From Verrucomicrobiota bacterium (lineage in GTDB: Bacteria; Verrucomicrobiota; Verrucomicrobiia; Verrucomicrobiales; Akkermansiaceae), in NCBI GenBank assembly GCA_026397725.1, contig JAPLUI010000244.1:1-52809 (forward strand): DNA of 52,809 bases, read 5' to 3'. This document shows, one piece after another, positions 32,968 to 41,370 of the stretch. Numbering within the stretch: position 1 is the stretch's first letter; each line of letters opens with the position of its first letter. Made by a program: the position numbers and the translations under genes. The notes under the pieces were generated by a model. The model did no database searches, was not told the origin of the DNA, and saw only the letters and a program-made list of their open reading frames with translations.

Positions 32968-33987
32968 TTAATATGGGGGGAGGAGCCTTCTGAATCCGTG
33001 AGTGAGAACAATGAGCAGGAAACACATGTTCCGTAAGAGACTGATCGGCCAATTGGGATAGCGTGATTTGTTTCCGGCTGCGATGCGTTCGATGAAACCG
33101 GCATGAAGCGGCCAATCACGGAGATTTGTCAACCAGTCGGGTACCAGACCATCCGGGCCACATTCCGCGCCGGCAATGGATCCGGCGACGAATCCGACCG
33201 TGTCGGTATCTCCACCCGCCTTGACAACCGATTCGATTGTCATTCTGAAATCACCACGATGGCGCAGCCATGCGTAGATGGCCACACAGGCCGTTTCGGG
33301 CGCGAATCCACTGACGAATCCCGGTGTTCTTGAAATCGAATTGGCGTAGTCTTCAACACTTTCACCCGCCTGCAAACTCGCCCTGAGTTTCTGAAAGCGC
33401 ATTCGCAAATCGTCACTTGCGATATCCGTCTGCAAGCGCTCCAGCATCTCATCTTCGGTCCACGTGCCGGTGGCGACCAGCGCGACGGCGTGGGCAACCA
33501 TCTGCGCGGCCTCCGTGGCCCGTGGGTCACGATGTGTGATCAAGGTGGACGACCTAACAAACTTATTCCTCTTTTCCGATTGCTCTCCAAACCAGGCACC
33601 AATCACTGGAGCACGCATCAATGGACCGTTGCCCGCAGAGAATACCCCGCTATGGGTTGGCTTGAAGCCCAGCCAGAGTTTCACCAGCGACCGGGCTGTG
33701 GCCAGCCCGATGCCAGCAGGAACCGAGGCGAGCCACCAGCGCAACCGGCACGCAAGAGCCGCGGAAAATCCTCGCGAATCACGATCATGATCCATCAGAC
33801 TCAGCAGAGTCATCACGGCATGCTCCGTATCGTCGCTGAGCATTCCCTTGCCGAACACCAGGGATTGCCGCAGCGCCCCCGGCCTGAGACGGGCGATGCG
33901 CCGGGCGTTCATTCCTTCCGACGGAAGGCCCACGGAATCGCCCAATGCGCCACCGAGAAGACATGCTTTGAGAACGGTTATGTCCAT
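32968..33987 (-). CDS. ADP-ribosylglycohydrolase family protein
   Basis: 339 residues, one base after the pncB stop. ARH motifs: GGALGDSVGLPSEG near the N-terminus, LSDDTEHAVMT, FSAGNGPLMRAP and KAGGDTDTVGFVAGSIAG near the C-terminal half, so the metal-binding residues are present. The C-terminus (SLLRNMCFLLIVLTHGF) is unusually hydrophobic and may dock to a membrane. Expected to hydrolyse ADP-ribosyl-protein or related conjugates. It is diverged from the ARH half of the fusion two genes downstream, so the operon carries two different ARH enzymes. Confidence 0.9.
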   Translation of the reverse strand: MDITVLKACLLGGALGDSVGLPSEGMNARRIARLRPGALRQSLVFGKGMLSDDTEHAVMTLLSLMDHDRDSRGFSAALACRLRWWLASVPAGIGLATARSLVKLWLGFKPTHSGVFSAGNGPLMRAPVIGAWFGEQSEKRNKFVRSSTLITHRDPRATEAAQMVAHAVALVATGTWTEDEMLERLQTDIASDDLRMRFQKLRASLQAGESVEDYANSISRTPGFVSGFAPETACVAIYAWLRHRGDFRMTIESVVKAGGDTDTVGFVAGSIAGAECGPDGLVPDWLTNLRDWPLHAGFIERIAAGNKSRYPNWPISLLRNMCFLLIVLTHGFRRLLPPY

Positions 33988-33988
33988 A

Positions 33989-35428
33989 TCAGTGATTGAA
34001 ATTATTGGCGATCATGGCCTCCCTCCGCTCGTGCAGGCCCTGCTCGATGCCGGCGGGATAGAGGTGGGGATTGTCGAGGCGAAGGATGCCGGGATGCAGA
34101 CTCTCGATCGCCAGTTGCCGAAGCTCCCGTGCGGCGGACAAATCCTGCGCTTCTCCTAGCAGCTCTCCACATTTCATCACGGGTCGCAAGAGATCAGTGA
34201 ACACTGCGTCGTCGGGAATGGCTTTCCTTCGCAGCGGATCATTCGCATCAACAATCGTGACCCGCTCCGGCAAGGGGGCGTCGATGTCGTAAATGGCATC
34301 GCCTATGAACAGGCCATCCTTCATGAAACGTCTGACCTGAAGCCTGCCGGGGAAGGAACTTTTTGCACGCTGTTCGCTGAATTTGATGCGCGGCAGCCAT
34401 GTCCCGTCTTCCTGGCGGAGTGCTGCAAGCTTGTAAACACCACCGAGCGCGGGTTGATCCGCAGCAGTCACAAGGTTGGTGCCCACGCCCCAGATATCGA
34501 TCCTTGCCCCCTGATGGCGGAGGCTCTCGATCAGGTGTTCGTCAAGATCGTTGCTGGCGACGATGCTCACATCCGGAAATCCCGCGGCATCGAACCTGGA
34601 TCGGGCTTGCTGGCTGAGCCATGCGAGGTCCCCGGAATCGAGACGAATTCCGCTGAGGCAGTGACCGCGTTCGCGGAGTTTGCGTGCCGTTTCGATGGCC
34701 CGGTCCACACCGTTAAGCGTATTGTAGGTATCGACGAGCAGGGTCGAGTTATCCGGCATGGCGTCCGCATAGCGGTCAAATGCTTCCTGTTCGTCATCAA
34801 ACGACATGACCCAGGAATGGGCGTGAGTACCGCGCACGGGAATGCCGTAGAGTCTTCCTGCTAGAACATTCGAGGTTCCCTCACAGCCACCAATCCAAGC
34901 AGCGCGGCTTGCGGACAGTCCTCCGTCGGCCCCCTGCGCTCGCCGGTATCCGAACTCAAACACCGGAGCCCCAGCGGCGGCGTGACAGATGCGTGCGGCC
35001 TTGGTGGCAATCAGGGTTTGGAAATTGATGATGTTGAGCAGGGCGGTTTCAACCAATTGCGCGTGCAAAATGGGGCCTTGAATCCGGAGCAGTGGCTCGT
35101 GCGCGAAGACCGCGCTGCCTTCGGGGATGGCGTCAACATTCAAGGAGAGCCGAAGATTCGCTAGATAGCTGAGAAACCCGTGTTGGAAGAGCGGATAGCC
35201 GTTTTTCGTGCGCAGACTGGAGAGATAGTCGATTTCGTCCGTTCTGAATCGGAAGTCCTTCAACCATTCAAGCGCGGGTGCGAGTCCCGCGGCGATGGCG
35301 TAGCCTCCCTTGAACGGAAGCCTGCGGAAGAACAATTGAAAGACGCTTGCCTGATCGGCTGTCCCCGCCTGCCAATAGGCGGCGGCCATGGTAAGCTGAT
35401 AGAGATCGGTTTGGAGGGGTGAATTCAT
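33989..35428 (-). CDS. pncB: Nicotinate phosphoribosyltransferase
   Basis: 479 residues from ATG 35428 (MNSPLQTDLYQLTMAAAYWQ); a TTG three codons upstream overlaps the nrtR stop. Family signatures: FEFGYRRAQGADGG, GCEGTSNVLAG, GTHAHSWVMSF, DTYNTLNGV and IRLDSGDLAWL. Makes nicotinate mononucleotide from nicotinate and PRPP. Five-base gap after nrtR. Confidence 0.95.
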   Translation of the reverse strand: MNSPLQTDLYQLTMAAAYWQAGTADQASVFQLFFRRLPFKGGYAIAAGLAPALEWLKDFRFRTDEIDYLSSLRTKNGYPLFQHGFLSYLANLRLSLNVDAIPEGSAVFAHEPLLRIQGPILHAQLVETALLNIINFQTLIATKAARICHAAAGAPVFEFGYRRAQGADGGLSASRAAWIGGCEGTSNVLAGRLYGIPVRGTHAHSWVMSFDDEQEAFDRYADAMPDNSTLLVDTYNTLNGVDRAIETARKLRERGHCLSGIRLDSGDLAWLSQQARSRFDAAGFPDVSIVASNDLDEHLIESLRHQGARIDIWGVGTNLVTAADQPALGGVYKLAALRQEDGTWLPRIKFSEQRAKSSFPGRLQVRRFMKDGLFIGDAIYDIDAPLPERVTIVDANDPLRRKAIPDDAVFTDLLRPVMKCGELLGEAQDLSAARELRQLAIESLHPGILRLDNPHLYPAGIEQGLHERREAMIANNFNH

Positions 35429-35433
35429 GGGAG

Positions 35434-36129
35434 TCAAAGTTCAAAGTGGAAGCCGTGGCGGGCGAGCGTGTCGTATTTCCGGTGATCGAATCGATAGAGC
35501 CGGGCCGGGCGGTGGGCACCGCTGGTGAATTTGTCGAGCGGAATGAGGAGATCGAAGGCTAACAGCTTCTTGCGGAAGTTCCGCTTGTCGATGGTCCGAC
35601 CGAGAATGGCTTCGTAAAGCGACTGAAGCCGGGTAAGAGTAAAATGCTTTGGCAACAGCTCGAAGCCCACGGGCTGATAGCGGATTTTCCCGCGCAGGCG
35701 TTCAAGCGCCTTGACGATAATCCGAGTGTGGTCGAATGCCAGTGGCGGCAGTTGCTCTACCGGCTGCCATGCCGCCTCGCTCGCGTCAGAATCACCCTTG
35801 GCGAGATGCTGGTCCGGGCGAACGAGGGCGTAATAGGCGACGCTCACCACACGGCCCCGCGGGTCCCTCCCCGGTGTTCCGAAAGTGAAAAGCTGCTCCA
35901 GAAAGACCCGGCTCAGATGGGTTTCCTCCTGAAGCTCCCGACGCGCCGCCTGATCCAGATCCTCGTCCATGTCCACGAACCCGCCGGGAAGTGCCCACGA
36001 CCCCAGAAACGGCTCCAGGGCCCGCCGAATCAGCAAGACCTGAAGACCTCCACCATCAAAGCCAAAGACCACGCAATCGACGGTCAGAGCAGGCCTGGGG
36101 TATTCGTAGGTGAACGGCATGCACGTCAT
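35434..36129 (-). CDS. nrtR: NrtR-type Nudix transcriptional regulator of NAD metabolism
   Basis: 231 residues. N-terminal Nudix fold with [19 protein letters not shown] then EETHL: the Nudix-box acidic residues remain but the late Gly is His, which may weaken hydrolysis. C-terminal winged helix ([31 protein letters not shown]) typical of NrtR. In studied members the Nudix domain binds ADP-ribose, which releases the repressor from DNA. First gene of the eight-gene NAD unit, so probably autoregulated. Start ATG 36129 or 36120; no strong ribosome-binding site is seen, and a promoter placed by motif would give a leaderless message. Confidence 0.92.
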   Translation of the reverse strand: MTCMPFTYEYPRPALTVDCVVFGFDGGGLQVLLIRRALEPFLGSWALPGGFVDMDEDLDQAARRELQEETHLSRVFLEQLFTFGTPGRDPRGRVVSVAYYALVRPDQHLAKGDSDASEAAWQPVEQLPPLAFDHTRIIVKALERLRGKIRYQPVGFELLPKHFTLTRLQSLYEAILGRTIDKRNFRKKLLAFDLLIPLDKFTSGAHRPARLYRFDHRKYDTLARHGFHFEL

Positions 36130-36161
36130 CTTAGTGTATTCGGGACACGAAGCAAGGGCAA
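36130..36161 (-). promoter_or_regulatory. Predicted promoter and NrtR operator of the NAD operon
   Basis: On the minus strand TTGCCC (36161-36156) and TACACT (36138-36133) are spaced 17 nt, a good -35/-10 pair. An imperfect palindrome CTTcGTGT-N7-ACACtAAG (36152-36130; 7 of 8 arm positions match) covers the spacer and the -10 box, ending beside the nrtR start codon. This is the position expected of an autorepressor site. The site is inferred from position and symmetry only. Confidence 0.5.
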
Positions 36162-36209
36162 TCTGAAATTATTTTTTTCGGAGAATGTGCCCCTTGCGGA
36201 TGAGCCATA

Positions 36210-36630
36210 TCATCGGGCCATGTATCGCATCAACGCCTGGCTCAACCGCTGGTCCTGCATCACCTCCGCCGCCACGATCTGAAAAATCACGACGATAAGC
36301 CAGAAGACAACCTGATAGGAAACCTTCGAGCTTTTGTGCCGCAGCCGCCTCTGGGCGAGAAACGCTCCTGGCCAACCGCCGAGCAATTCAGCCAGATGCA
36401 GTGAACTCTCCGGCACCCGCCAGGCTCCCGACGCAGCCCTCTGCTGGTCGTCGGCATACATCCCATAGGTGATCGCCGAAATGACCGTCATCACGCCCGC
36501 GCCCATCCACCACGGGACCGGCAACCACAGCATCGCCAGTCCGGGCAGTACCAACAGGCCGGACAGCAGCCTGCCGGACTTAGCCAAAGCCCAGTGAATA
36601 AACCAGCGGGGGCTTGTCGCATAAGGGGAA
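36210..36630 (-). pseudogene. DUF1294 membrane protein, N-terminus lost
   Basis: The C-terminal ~135 residues are a DUF1294 domain: two to three hydrophobic helices, then ITYGMYADDQQRAASGAWRV, PESSLHLAELLGGWPGAFLA, RHKSSKVSYQVVFW. The upstream end runs into antisense IS1182 DNA at roughly 36620-36640 with no start codon before it, so the N-terminus (often a cold-shock-like domain in this family) is missing. Exact junction is uncertain. Confidence 0.7.
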
Positions 36631-37408
36631 GGGCCGTCCGCTTCGTCAACATTGACCACGACACCCCGATGCTCCTGCCGCCTGACCTGCGCGACTGGGT
36701 TGCAGCGGATCACATGGTTCACTTCATCATGGATGCGGTTGACGCATTGGACTTGAGCCGGGCGCGGACCAACCAGCGCGGCACCGGCAACGCCCAATAT
36801 CCGCCCTCCATGATGCTGGGGTTATTGATCTACTGCTACGCTACAGGCACCTTTGCCAGCCGCCGCATCGAAACGCTCACCTACGAAAACGTCGCCGTGC
36901 GCTACCTCTGCGCCGACACCCACCCCGATCACGACTCGATCTGCAAGTTCCGTCGCGAGAACAAGGACCTGCTGTCCGACGCCTTCCATCAAGTGCTTGA
37001 ACTTGCTGCGCGAGCCCGCGTGCTGCAAGTGGGCGACCTCACCGTGGCCGCTGTCCTCATAGTTGAATCCGGCGACAGTGGCACCACCGTCCATGCCGCC
37101 ATGAAACGCCAGAGTCACGGGCGCAGCGTGACCCAACTCGAAGCGCGTGCCGACCCGCCCCGACCTCCGTTAGGTGCGTCGGTGGCCGAGCACATGGAAT
37201 GGCGGTTGGATACTGCTGCTGGCAAACAACTCTACGGCTTGCGCAAGGAAGCCGTTGAACCCGTATTCGCATCATCAAGGAAGCCATCGGTTTCCGACGC
37301 TTCATGCTGCGCGGGCTGGAGAAGGCTGGTCTTGAATGGACGCTGGTGACCACCAGTCACAACCTCAAGCGGCTCTTCAACCTCGGGATGAGGCTAACAA
37401 CCACCTGA
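36625..37408 (+). pseudogene. IS1182-family transposase remnant
   Basis: The N-terminus is recognisable (TPMLLPPDLRDWVAADHMVH; YATGTFASRRIETLTYENVA; HPDHDSICKFRRENKDLL). After ~150 residues the DDE core is deleted, and the text jumps to the C-terminal WRLDTAAGKQLYGLRKEAVE. A one-base loss near 37265 shifts the frame; the family end continues in the next frame (IIKEAIGFRRFMLRGLEKAG ... LEWTLV) to a stop at 37406-37408. Clearly dead. Confidence 0.85.
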
Positions 37409-37696
37409 GAGGGGGTCATGGACTCCGTGCCATGCCGTCAGTTCGCCCCAAGGAGGCTCAGAACTTCTTTCGGCCAGGGTAGTGGCGAGGAATTCGGTGC
37501 TGGGTGCCTTCAGGAAACGGGGCGCAGGGCACTCTGTCGGAATGGGAGGAATGCCAGAAATCTCACGAATTCTCGCGAATAAAATACGCCGCGTCGCATT
37601 CGGGCGGTGCGAAAAACGGCACAGAAGCGGCACAGTGGCCAAATTTCCGGGTGTCTTTTCCTGGCAGAAATCACCTGTAACTCGTTGAATGTGAAC
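37409..37696. other. Intergenic stretch, nothing recognised
   Basis: Between the IS1182 remnant and the tRNA. No gene or repeat supported. The 37772-38005 stretch beyond the tRNA is likewise empty. Confidence 0.5.
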
Positions 37697-37771
<75 letters not shown>

Positions 37772-38005
37772 AAGTTCTGCTGAGACGGTTGGCCGCTCAG
37801 GGGAGCGGGGTGAGTAGCGTCTGGCGGTGGAATTGTCCAACCCAATTTCACCGAAATCCCGAGAGCCGGGCGATTTTCCGAATTTCCGCCCCCGCCAGTC
37901 CGCCTGCCACCAGGGGCTTGCCGCAAGATCCCCGGTGGCGGTGCAGGGCTCGCCGACTGGAACGGCCCGGACATTTGAGCGGATTTTGCTTTTCCGCAGG
38001 CCGCT

Positions 38006-40021
38006 GTGAGGGCATCTTCGGGCGTGACTTCGGACAAACCCCTACTCGTGCTCAATGATCCCTGGCTGGAACCCCATCAGGGTGTTATCGAGCAGCGCAT
38101 CGGGCGCTTCAACCTGGCTCTCGCCGCGATCGGACCGGGCACCAGTGCGCTCGCCGCCTATGCCAACGGCCACAAGTTCATGGGCATCCAATTCAATTCC
38201 ATGGCCGGGCATTGGACCATCCGCGAGTGGGCACCGGCCGCCCGCGGGCTTTCGGTGATCGGGGATTTCAACGGCTGGAACCGGGACAGCCACCCGCTCA
38301 CCCCAACGGGCACCGGGATTTGGCACCTGCAGGTTGCGGCGGCGGCCTGGCACCACGGACAATTGGTGAAAGTCCACGTCGTGGGTGCCGATGGCTCGCG
38401 CCGGGACCGCATTCCGGCCTGTATCCGGCGGGCCGTGCAGGACCCTAACAGCCACGATTTCGCGGGGCAGATCTGGCAACCGCCGCAGCCCTTCAAGTGG
38501 CGGCACGCGTTTGACCCCGCCACCATCACGACCCCCCTGATCTATGAGGCCCATGTCGGCATGGCGGGTGAGGAACCCCGCATTCACAATTACCGCGAGT
38601 TTGCGGACGACATTCTGCCGCGCATCGCCCACGCCGGCTATAACACGGTACAACTCATGGCAGTGCAGGAACATCCGTATTATGGTTCCTTCGGCTACCA
38701 TGTCTCGTCGTTCTTCGCCCCGTGCTCACGCTTTGGCACGCCGGAGGATTTGAAGTATCTCATCGATACCGCCCACGGACTCGGGCTGGCGGTGTTGTTG
38801 GATGTGGTCCATTCGCATGCGGTGAAAAACACCGCCGAGGGACTCAATGACTTCGATGGCTCCGGCAACCAGTATTTCCACGCCGGCCCGCGCGGCGAGC
38901 ATCCGACCTGGGATTCCAAATGCTTCGACTATGGCCGGCCGGAAGTCCGCCAGTTCCTCCTCTCCAACCTCCGCTACTGGCTGGAGGAGTTCCGCTTCGA
39001 TGGCTTCCGCTTCGACGGGGTCACCTCGATGCTCTATCATTCGCACGGCACCCAGGCCTTCGGCAGTTATGACGACTACTTCGGCGGCGATGCCGACGAG
39101 GATGCCATTCTCTATCTGCAACTCGCCACCCGGTTGATCGCCACCTTCAAACCCGGCGCGTTGATCATCGCCGAAGACATGTCCGGCATGCCCGGCCTGT
39201 GCCGGCCGCATGCGGAAGGCGGCCTCGGGTTTTCCCACCGCCTGAACATGGGCCTCCCGGATTACTGGATCAAACTCCTCAAGCACAGCCGCGACGAGGA
39301 TTGGAACCTCACCGAACTCTGGAACGTGCTGGCCAACCGCCGCCACGGCGAAGCCTCCATCGCCTATGCCGAAAGCCACGACCAGGCACTGGTGGGCGAC
39401 AAGACCCTCGCCTTCTGGCTGATGGACAAGGACATGTACTGGCACATGGGCAAGGCCGATCCGCATCCGGTGATCGAGCGCGGCATCGCGCTGCACAAGC
39501 TCATCCGCCTCACCACCCTGGTGCTCGGCGGCGAGGGCTGGCTCAACTTCATGGGCAATGAATTCGGCCACCCCGAGTGGCTGGATTTCCCCCGCGAGGG
39601 CAACGACTGGTCCTATCATTACTGCCGGCGGCAGTGGTCGCTGGTCGATAACCCCGACCTCAAATACCAAGGGCTCGCCGGGTTTGATAGAAGCCTGCTG
39701 GCCCTGGTCCGCGAGCACCGGCTGCTCGCCGCGCCGCCGGCGCAGTTGTTGCACCTCGATGCGGCGCAGCAGATCCTGTGTGCCGAGCGGGCGAACCTGG
39801 TGTTCGTGCTGAATTTCTCCGCGGGCAACTCGGCCTTTGGCTACCCGTTGCAAGTCGCCGGCCAGGAATCCCGCAAGGTGGTGCTGGACACCGATGCCGT
39901 GGCATTCGGTGGCCACGGGCGCATCGATCCGGGCTGCGAGCATCCGGTCACCGAGGCGGGAATCATGACCCTCTACACGCCATCGCGGACCGGTCTGGTC
40001 TTTGCCAAAACATCTGCCTGA
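38006..40021 (+). CDS. glgB: 1,4-alpha-glucan branching enzyme, eukaryotic type (GH13_8)
   Basis: 671 residues from GTG 38006; GTG 38024 is an alternative with GAGGG about 10 nt before it. CBM48 at ~65-160 (REWAPAARGLSVIGDFNGWN), then a GH13 barrel with DVVHSHA, the nucleophile Asp337 in FDGFRFDGVTSMLYH, acid/base Glu390 in IIAEDMSGMP, Asp459 in YAESHDQALVGDKT, and MGNEFGHPEWLDFPREGN. These strings are those of eukaryotic/GBE1-type branching enzymes rather than enteric GlgB. Introduces alpha-1,6 branches in glycogen. First of a tight run: the yejB-like permease begins 6 nt after its stop. Confidence 0.94.
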   Translation: MRASSGVTSDKPLLVLNDPWLEPHQGVIEQRIGRFNLALAAIGPGTSALAAYANGHKFMGIQFNSMAGHWTIREWAPAARGLSVIGDFNGWNRDSHPLTPTGTGIWHLQVAAAAWHHGQLVKVHVVGADGSRRDRIPACIRRAVQDPNSHDFAGQIWQPPQPFKWRHAFDPATITTPLIYEAHVGMAGEEPRIHNYREFADDILPRIAHAGYNTVQLMAVQEHPYYGSFGYHVSSFFAPCSRFGTPEDLKYLIDTAHGLGLAVLLDVVHSHAVKNTAEGLNDFDGSGNQYFHAGPRGEHPTWDSKCFDYGRPEVRQFLLSNLRYWLEEFRFDGFRFDGVTSMLYHSHGTQAFGSYDDYFGGDADEDAILYLQLATRLIATFKPGALIIAEDMSGMPGLCRPHAEGGLGFSHRLNMGLPDYWIKLLKHSRDEDWNLTELWNVLANRRHGEASIAYAESHDQALVGDKTLAFWLMDKDMYWHMGKADPHPVIERGIALHKLIRLTTLVLGGEGWLNFMGNEFGHPEWLDFPREGNDWSYHYCRRQWSLVDNPDLKYQGLAGFDRSLLALVREHRLLAAPPAQLLHLDAAQQILCAERANLVFVLNFSAGNSAFGYPLQVAGQESRKVVLDTDAVAFGGHGRIDPGCEHPVTEAGIMTLYTPSRTGLVFAKTSA

Positions 40022-40027
40022 GGACTT

Positions 40028-41368
40028 GTGAAAGACTACTTCCTGAGACGGCTGTTGCTGATTCCGCCAACCTTGCTCGGCATCACGCTGCTCGTCTTCA
40101 CCATCACCCGCTTCGTCCCCGGCGGCCCGGGCGAGCGCATGCTCCAACAAGCCGCCCGCAGCGCCTCCCAAGGCGGCAAACACACCGCCTCCTCCCAATC
40201 CCAAGGCAGTCTCAGCGAAGAACAACAGGAGGAAATCGAAGAGCAATTCGGACTCGATCAGCCCATCCTCGTCGGCTACGCGCAATGGCTAGGCGTCCTC
40301 CCCAGGGCCAGCGATCTATCAAAAGGCGAATTCGGCGTCCGTGACGACGATGCCATCGGCAGCACTGCCGACCCCGACCACACCGCCACCCTCGTGTTGC
40401 GCGGCGACGGCCGCCTGGTCCGCGTGACCCGCGAGGGCGCCAATCTAACTGCCGTGTTCGCCGCGTCCGGCCAGCCCATCGCCGCGGCAGGCTGGAAAAT
40501 CCGCCTTGAATCCCCGGCCGAGCGCCAAGCCCGCTTTGCCAGGCGTCATTCCGACGGTGCCGAACCGCCCGCATACGCCCCGCGTGCGGTGGCTTTCAAA
40601 ACCCGTTTTTCCGGTCTGGTGCAGGGTGATCTCGGGCGCTCCACCTCATATGGCGAGGCGGTGGACCGGATGATTTTCTCGCGCATGCCGATTGCGATCT
40701 ACTTCGGCCTGCTCACCGCCATCATCACCTACGCGGTGTGCCTGCCGCTGGGGGTGCTGAAAGCCCTGAAACACCGGACCTTCGTGGATACTTCCAGTTC
40801 GGTGCTGATTTTCCTCGGCTATTCGATCCCCGGCTTCGCACTCGGCGCGATCCTGTTGGTCCAGTTCGGCGTGCGGCTGCATTGGTTTCCGCTGTTCGGG
40901 TTGACCAGTCCGGGCTTTGACCAACTCGACACCTGGAGCCAGCTCAAGGATTTGGCCGCCCACACCGTGCTGCCGCTGCTCTGTTATGTCATCGGCTCGT
41001 TTGCCATGCTCACCATGCTCACGAAAAACAACCTGATGGACAACCTCGCAGCCGACTACGTCCGCACGGCAGTGGCCAAGGGTGCCAGCTTTCGGCGTGC
41101 GGTGTTCGGCCACGCGTTCCGCAATTCCATGATCCCGGTGGCCACCAGCCTCGGCAGCTTGCTGGAGATTTTCATCGGCGGCTCATTGTTGGTGGAAACC
41201 GTGTTCGACATCCAGGGCTTCGGCCTGTTGCAATACCAGGCGGTGATCGCACGCGACGTGCCGGTCATCATGGGCACCCTGGTGATCGAGGCCTTCCTCA
41301 TGTTGTTAGGCCATGTGCTGTCCGACCTCATCGTGGCGATGGTGGACCCCCGCATCAAATTCGAATAG
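40028..41368 (+). CDS. yejB: Yej/Opp-type peptide ABC transporter permease (YejB-like)
   Basis: 446 residues, GTG start. N-terminal RRLLLIPPTLLGITLLVFTI and FVPGGPGERML, then LSEEQQEEIEEQFGLDQPIL. Between YAQWLGVLPR (~85-95) and GLVQGDLGRSTSYGEAVD (~195) lies an ~85-residue extracytoplasmic insert absent from ordinary OppB. Five further helices with the EAA-like loop (AVAKGASFRRAVFGHAFRNS) and the end DLIVAMVDPRIKFE, as in YejB. Forms the inner-membrane channel with the next gene, 2 nt downstream. Substrate probably peptides or peptide-nucleotide (microcin C-like) compounds. Confidence 0.9.
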   Translation: MKDYFLRRLLLIPPTLLGITLLVFTITRFVPGGPGERMLQQAARSASQGGKHTASSQSQGSLSEEQQEEIEEQFGLDQPILVGYAQWLGVLPRASDLSKGEFGVRDDDAIGSTADPDHTATLVLRGDGRLVRVTREGANLTAVFAASGQPIAAAGWKIRLESPAERQARFARRHSDGAEPPAYAPRAVAFKTRFSGLVQGDLGRSTSYGEAVDRMIFSRMPIAIYFGLLTAIITYAVCLPLGVLKALKHRTFVDTSSSVLIFLGYSIPGFALGAILLVQFGVRLHWFPLFGLTSPGFDQLDTWSQLKDLAAHTVLPLLCYVIGSFAMLTMLTKNNLMDNLAADYVRTAVAKGASFRRAVFGHAFRNSMIPVATSLGSLLEIFIGGSLLVETVFDIQGFGLLQYQAVIARDVPVIMGTLVIEAFLMLLGHVLSDLIVAMVDPRIKFE

Positions 41369-41370
41369 CC

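Noticed and set aside
38726..40285. Long 519-residue minus-strand frame
   Set aside because: It is antisense to the clearly real branching enzyme and permease genes, with no family motifs; an artefact of GC-rich codon bias.
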